From Myrica gale (lineage: Eukaryota > Streptophyta > Magnoliopsida > Fagales > Myricaceae): a DNA stretch of 64,000 nucleotides. Under the pieces are notes generated by a model. It had not been told where the DNA came from and did not search any database. It was given only the letters and a program-made list of their open reading frames with translations. Shown in pieces: positions 63,043 to 64,000 of the stretch (position 1 is its first letter; each line of letters starts with the position of its first letter). The stretch is from positions 3,412,501 to 3,476,500 of the forward strand of contig OZ005617.1 in NCBI GenBank assembly GCA_963930655.1, written 5' to 3'. A program made the translations under genes and the position numbers.

Positions 63043-63524
63043 ATCTCATTACGTCAAAGGCAAATGTATCGATCACATTGCCCAACAGTCGCAATCATGC
63101 GTTGGGTTGACTCTCAAGAGGCCTAAACCAAACAGAGTACTTTATACTACCAAGTACCAATTACCATTACCGCCACTTCTGGTAGGGTTAGTATCGGAAG
63201 AGGGGGGAGGAAATCCGAGGGCGATGTGGGAAGGAAAAAAAAAGGATAAATGCGTGGTGAAGGGAGGCTGGCTTGCGTTCATACACAAGAGGGAAAGAGT
63301 GGGATTGGGGGAAAGGAAAAGAATAAAAAGAAGGCCGCAAAAAAGGAGGGGAAGGAAACTGCGCGGCGTTGGCGTATTGGAAAAGGAAAAATTGTGTGGA
63401 AGGAAATAATAACAGAGAAGAAAGATCGAGAAGCACAAAGGAGGGGAAATCCAATTCCGTTTCCGATTCCATTGAGGAAGAAGAGGATGGGAAAGAATCA
63501 GTTGAATCAACTATAAGAGAACGT

Positions 63525-64000
63525 TGAAACAGAAACCCTAGCTGCTAGCTCTCTCATTGTGTCGGATATTTTCAACGGTTTTTCCTTTCGGTTTACGAAG
63601 TCGGATTCAGCTCATTAGAGAGATCTTTTTTGCGTGGGATTTCAGTGGAGGGGTGTTTTGTTGTTGATTTCAGGTAACTGAAACCCTAGCTCTTGATTTT
63701 TGTGTCTGTTGTCTGTTTTTGTCGTTCTTGTTTGGATTGCGAGCAAGAATGGGCGGAAAACCCCTAGCTATTTTCTCGGGCTTTGAAATTGCGTGTTTCG
63801 GAGAAGCCGACTCTGCTGGATCTATCGGACTAGAGGAAGATTTGGATTATGAGCGTCAAACTGGTCGAAGACTTGAAGTTTCATGTGGTTTAAGTTTTTT
63901 CGTGTAGATCTGTTCTTGGGCTTTCTTTAGAGTGGACCTGCCATCTGGGTCGTCGGCTCCCTCTTCAACGCGGTCTTTTGATGTGCCATCTACCTCGCAC
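63525..64000 (+). promoter_or_regulatory. Probable 5' leader of a plus-strand gene leaving the window
   Basis: The sequence GAAACCCTAGCTGCTAGC and a CT-rich stretch look like a plant leader with a telo-box (AAACCCTA). A donor-like TTTCAG/GTAACTG at about 63673 suggests a leader intron, which contains a second AAACCCTAGC. An open frame at 63719-63907 starts inside the putative intron and has no domain, so it is not called. The coding region presumably lies beyond base 64000. Confidence 0.45.

Noticed and set aside
63107-63510. Overlapping open frames on both strands near the right edge
   Set aside because: They arise from purine-rich, low-complexity DNA upstream of the putative leader. The Lys/Arg/Gly-rich and Ser/Phe/Pro-rich translations have no domain.

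Overview
The window is nuclear DNA of a flowering plant, most likely a eudicot. Genes are intron-rich with GT-AG junctions, leaders carry the usual AGCCCTAGC-type motifs, introns and spacers are AT-rich, and small transposons are frequent. All gene models were built by hand from reading frames joined at GT-AG junctions. Each spliced model stays in frame from start to stop.

Layout, left to right. 1-1.4 kb looks like promoter and leader of a minus-strand gene that lies off the left edge. 1.5-3 kb holds small inverted-repeat elements. 5.0-8.7 kb is an SR45a/Transformer-2-like splicing factor (minus, 6 coding exons, 199 aa). 9.4-18.9 kb is a complete AP-1/AP-2 beta-adaptin (minus, 15 exons, 898 aa) with a miniature LTR element in its last intron. 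19.5-22 kb is a graveyard of LTR-element fragments. 22-31 kb has no host gene I can support, but carries a CACTA-type miniature element and a dead hAT transposase.

31.1-53.9 kb holds four intact host genes: a CCT-domain protein (minus, 328 aa), a divergently oriented PLAC8-family protein (plus, 246 aa), a BRH1-like RING-H2 ligase (minus, 163 aa, one exon) and a BTB/POZ protein (plus, 646 aa). From memory, Arabidopsis At1g63820-At1g63850 has the same four families in the same order, and At4g23460-At4g23470 pairs a beta-adaptin with a PLAC8 gene. The beta-adaptin to BTB stretch therefore looks like an old conserved plant gene block. Between its members are LINE-like tails and a cluster of small TIR elements.

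55-60.2 kb holds a possible LINE remnant and hAT-like non-autonomous elements. 60.25-61.0 kb is a near-perfect 310-bp inverted repeat made of two head-to-head miniature elements. 61.2 kb is an intact tRNA-Ala(AGC). 61.5 kb is an isolated exon-like reading frame. The right edge (from about 63.5 kb) appears to be the leader of a plus-strand gene that continues outside.

The host genes serve separate housekeeping and signalling roles (splicing, clathrin-coat sorting, transcription, membrane or ion homeostasis, ubiquitination). Nothing shows that they form a pathway. I found no CRISPR array, gene cluster or convincing new system. The most notable structures are the conserved block, the long inverted repeat, the hAT group and the elements lodged near or inside genes.
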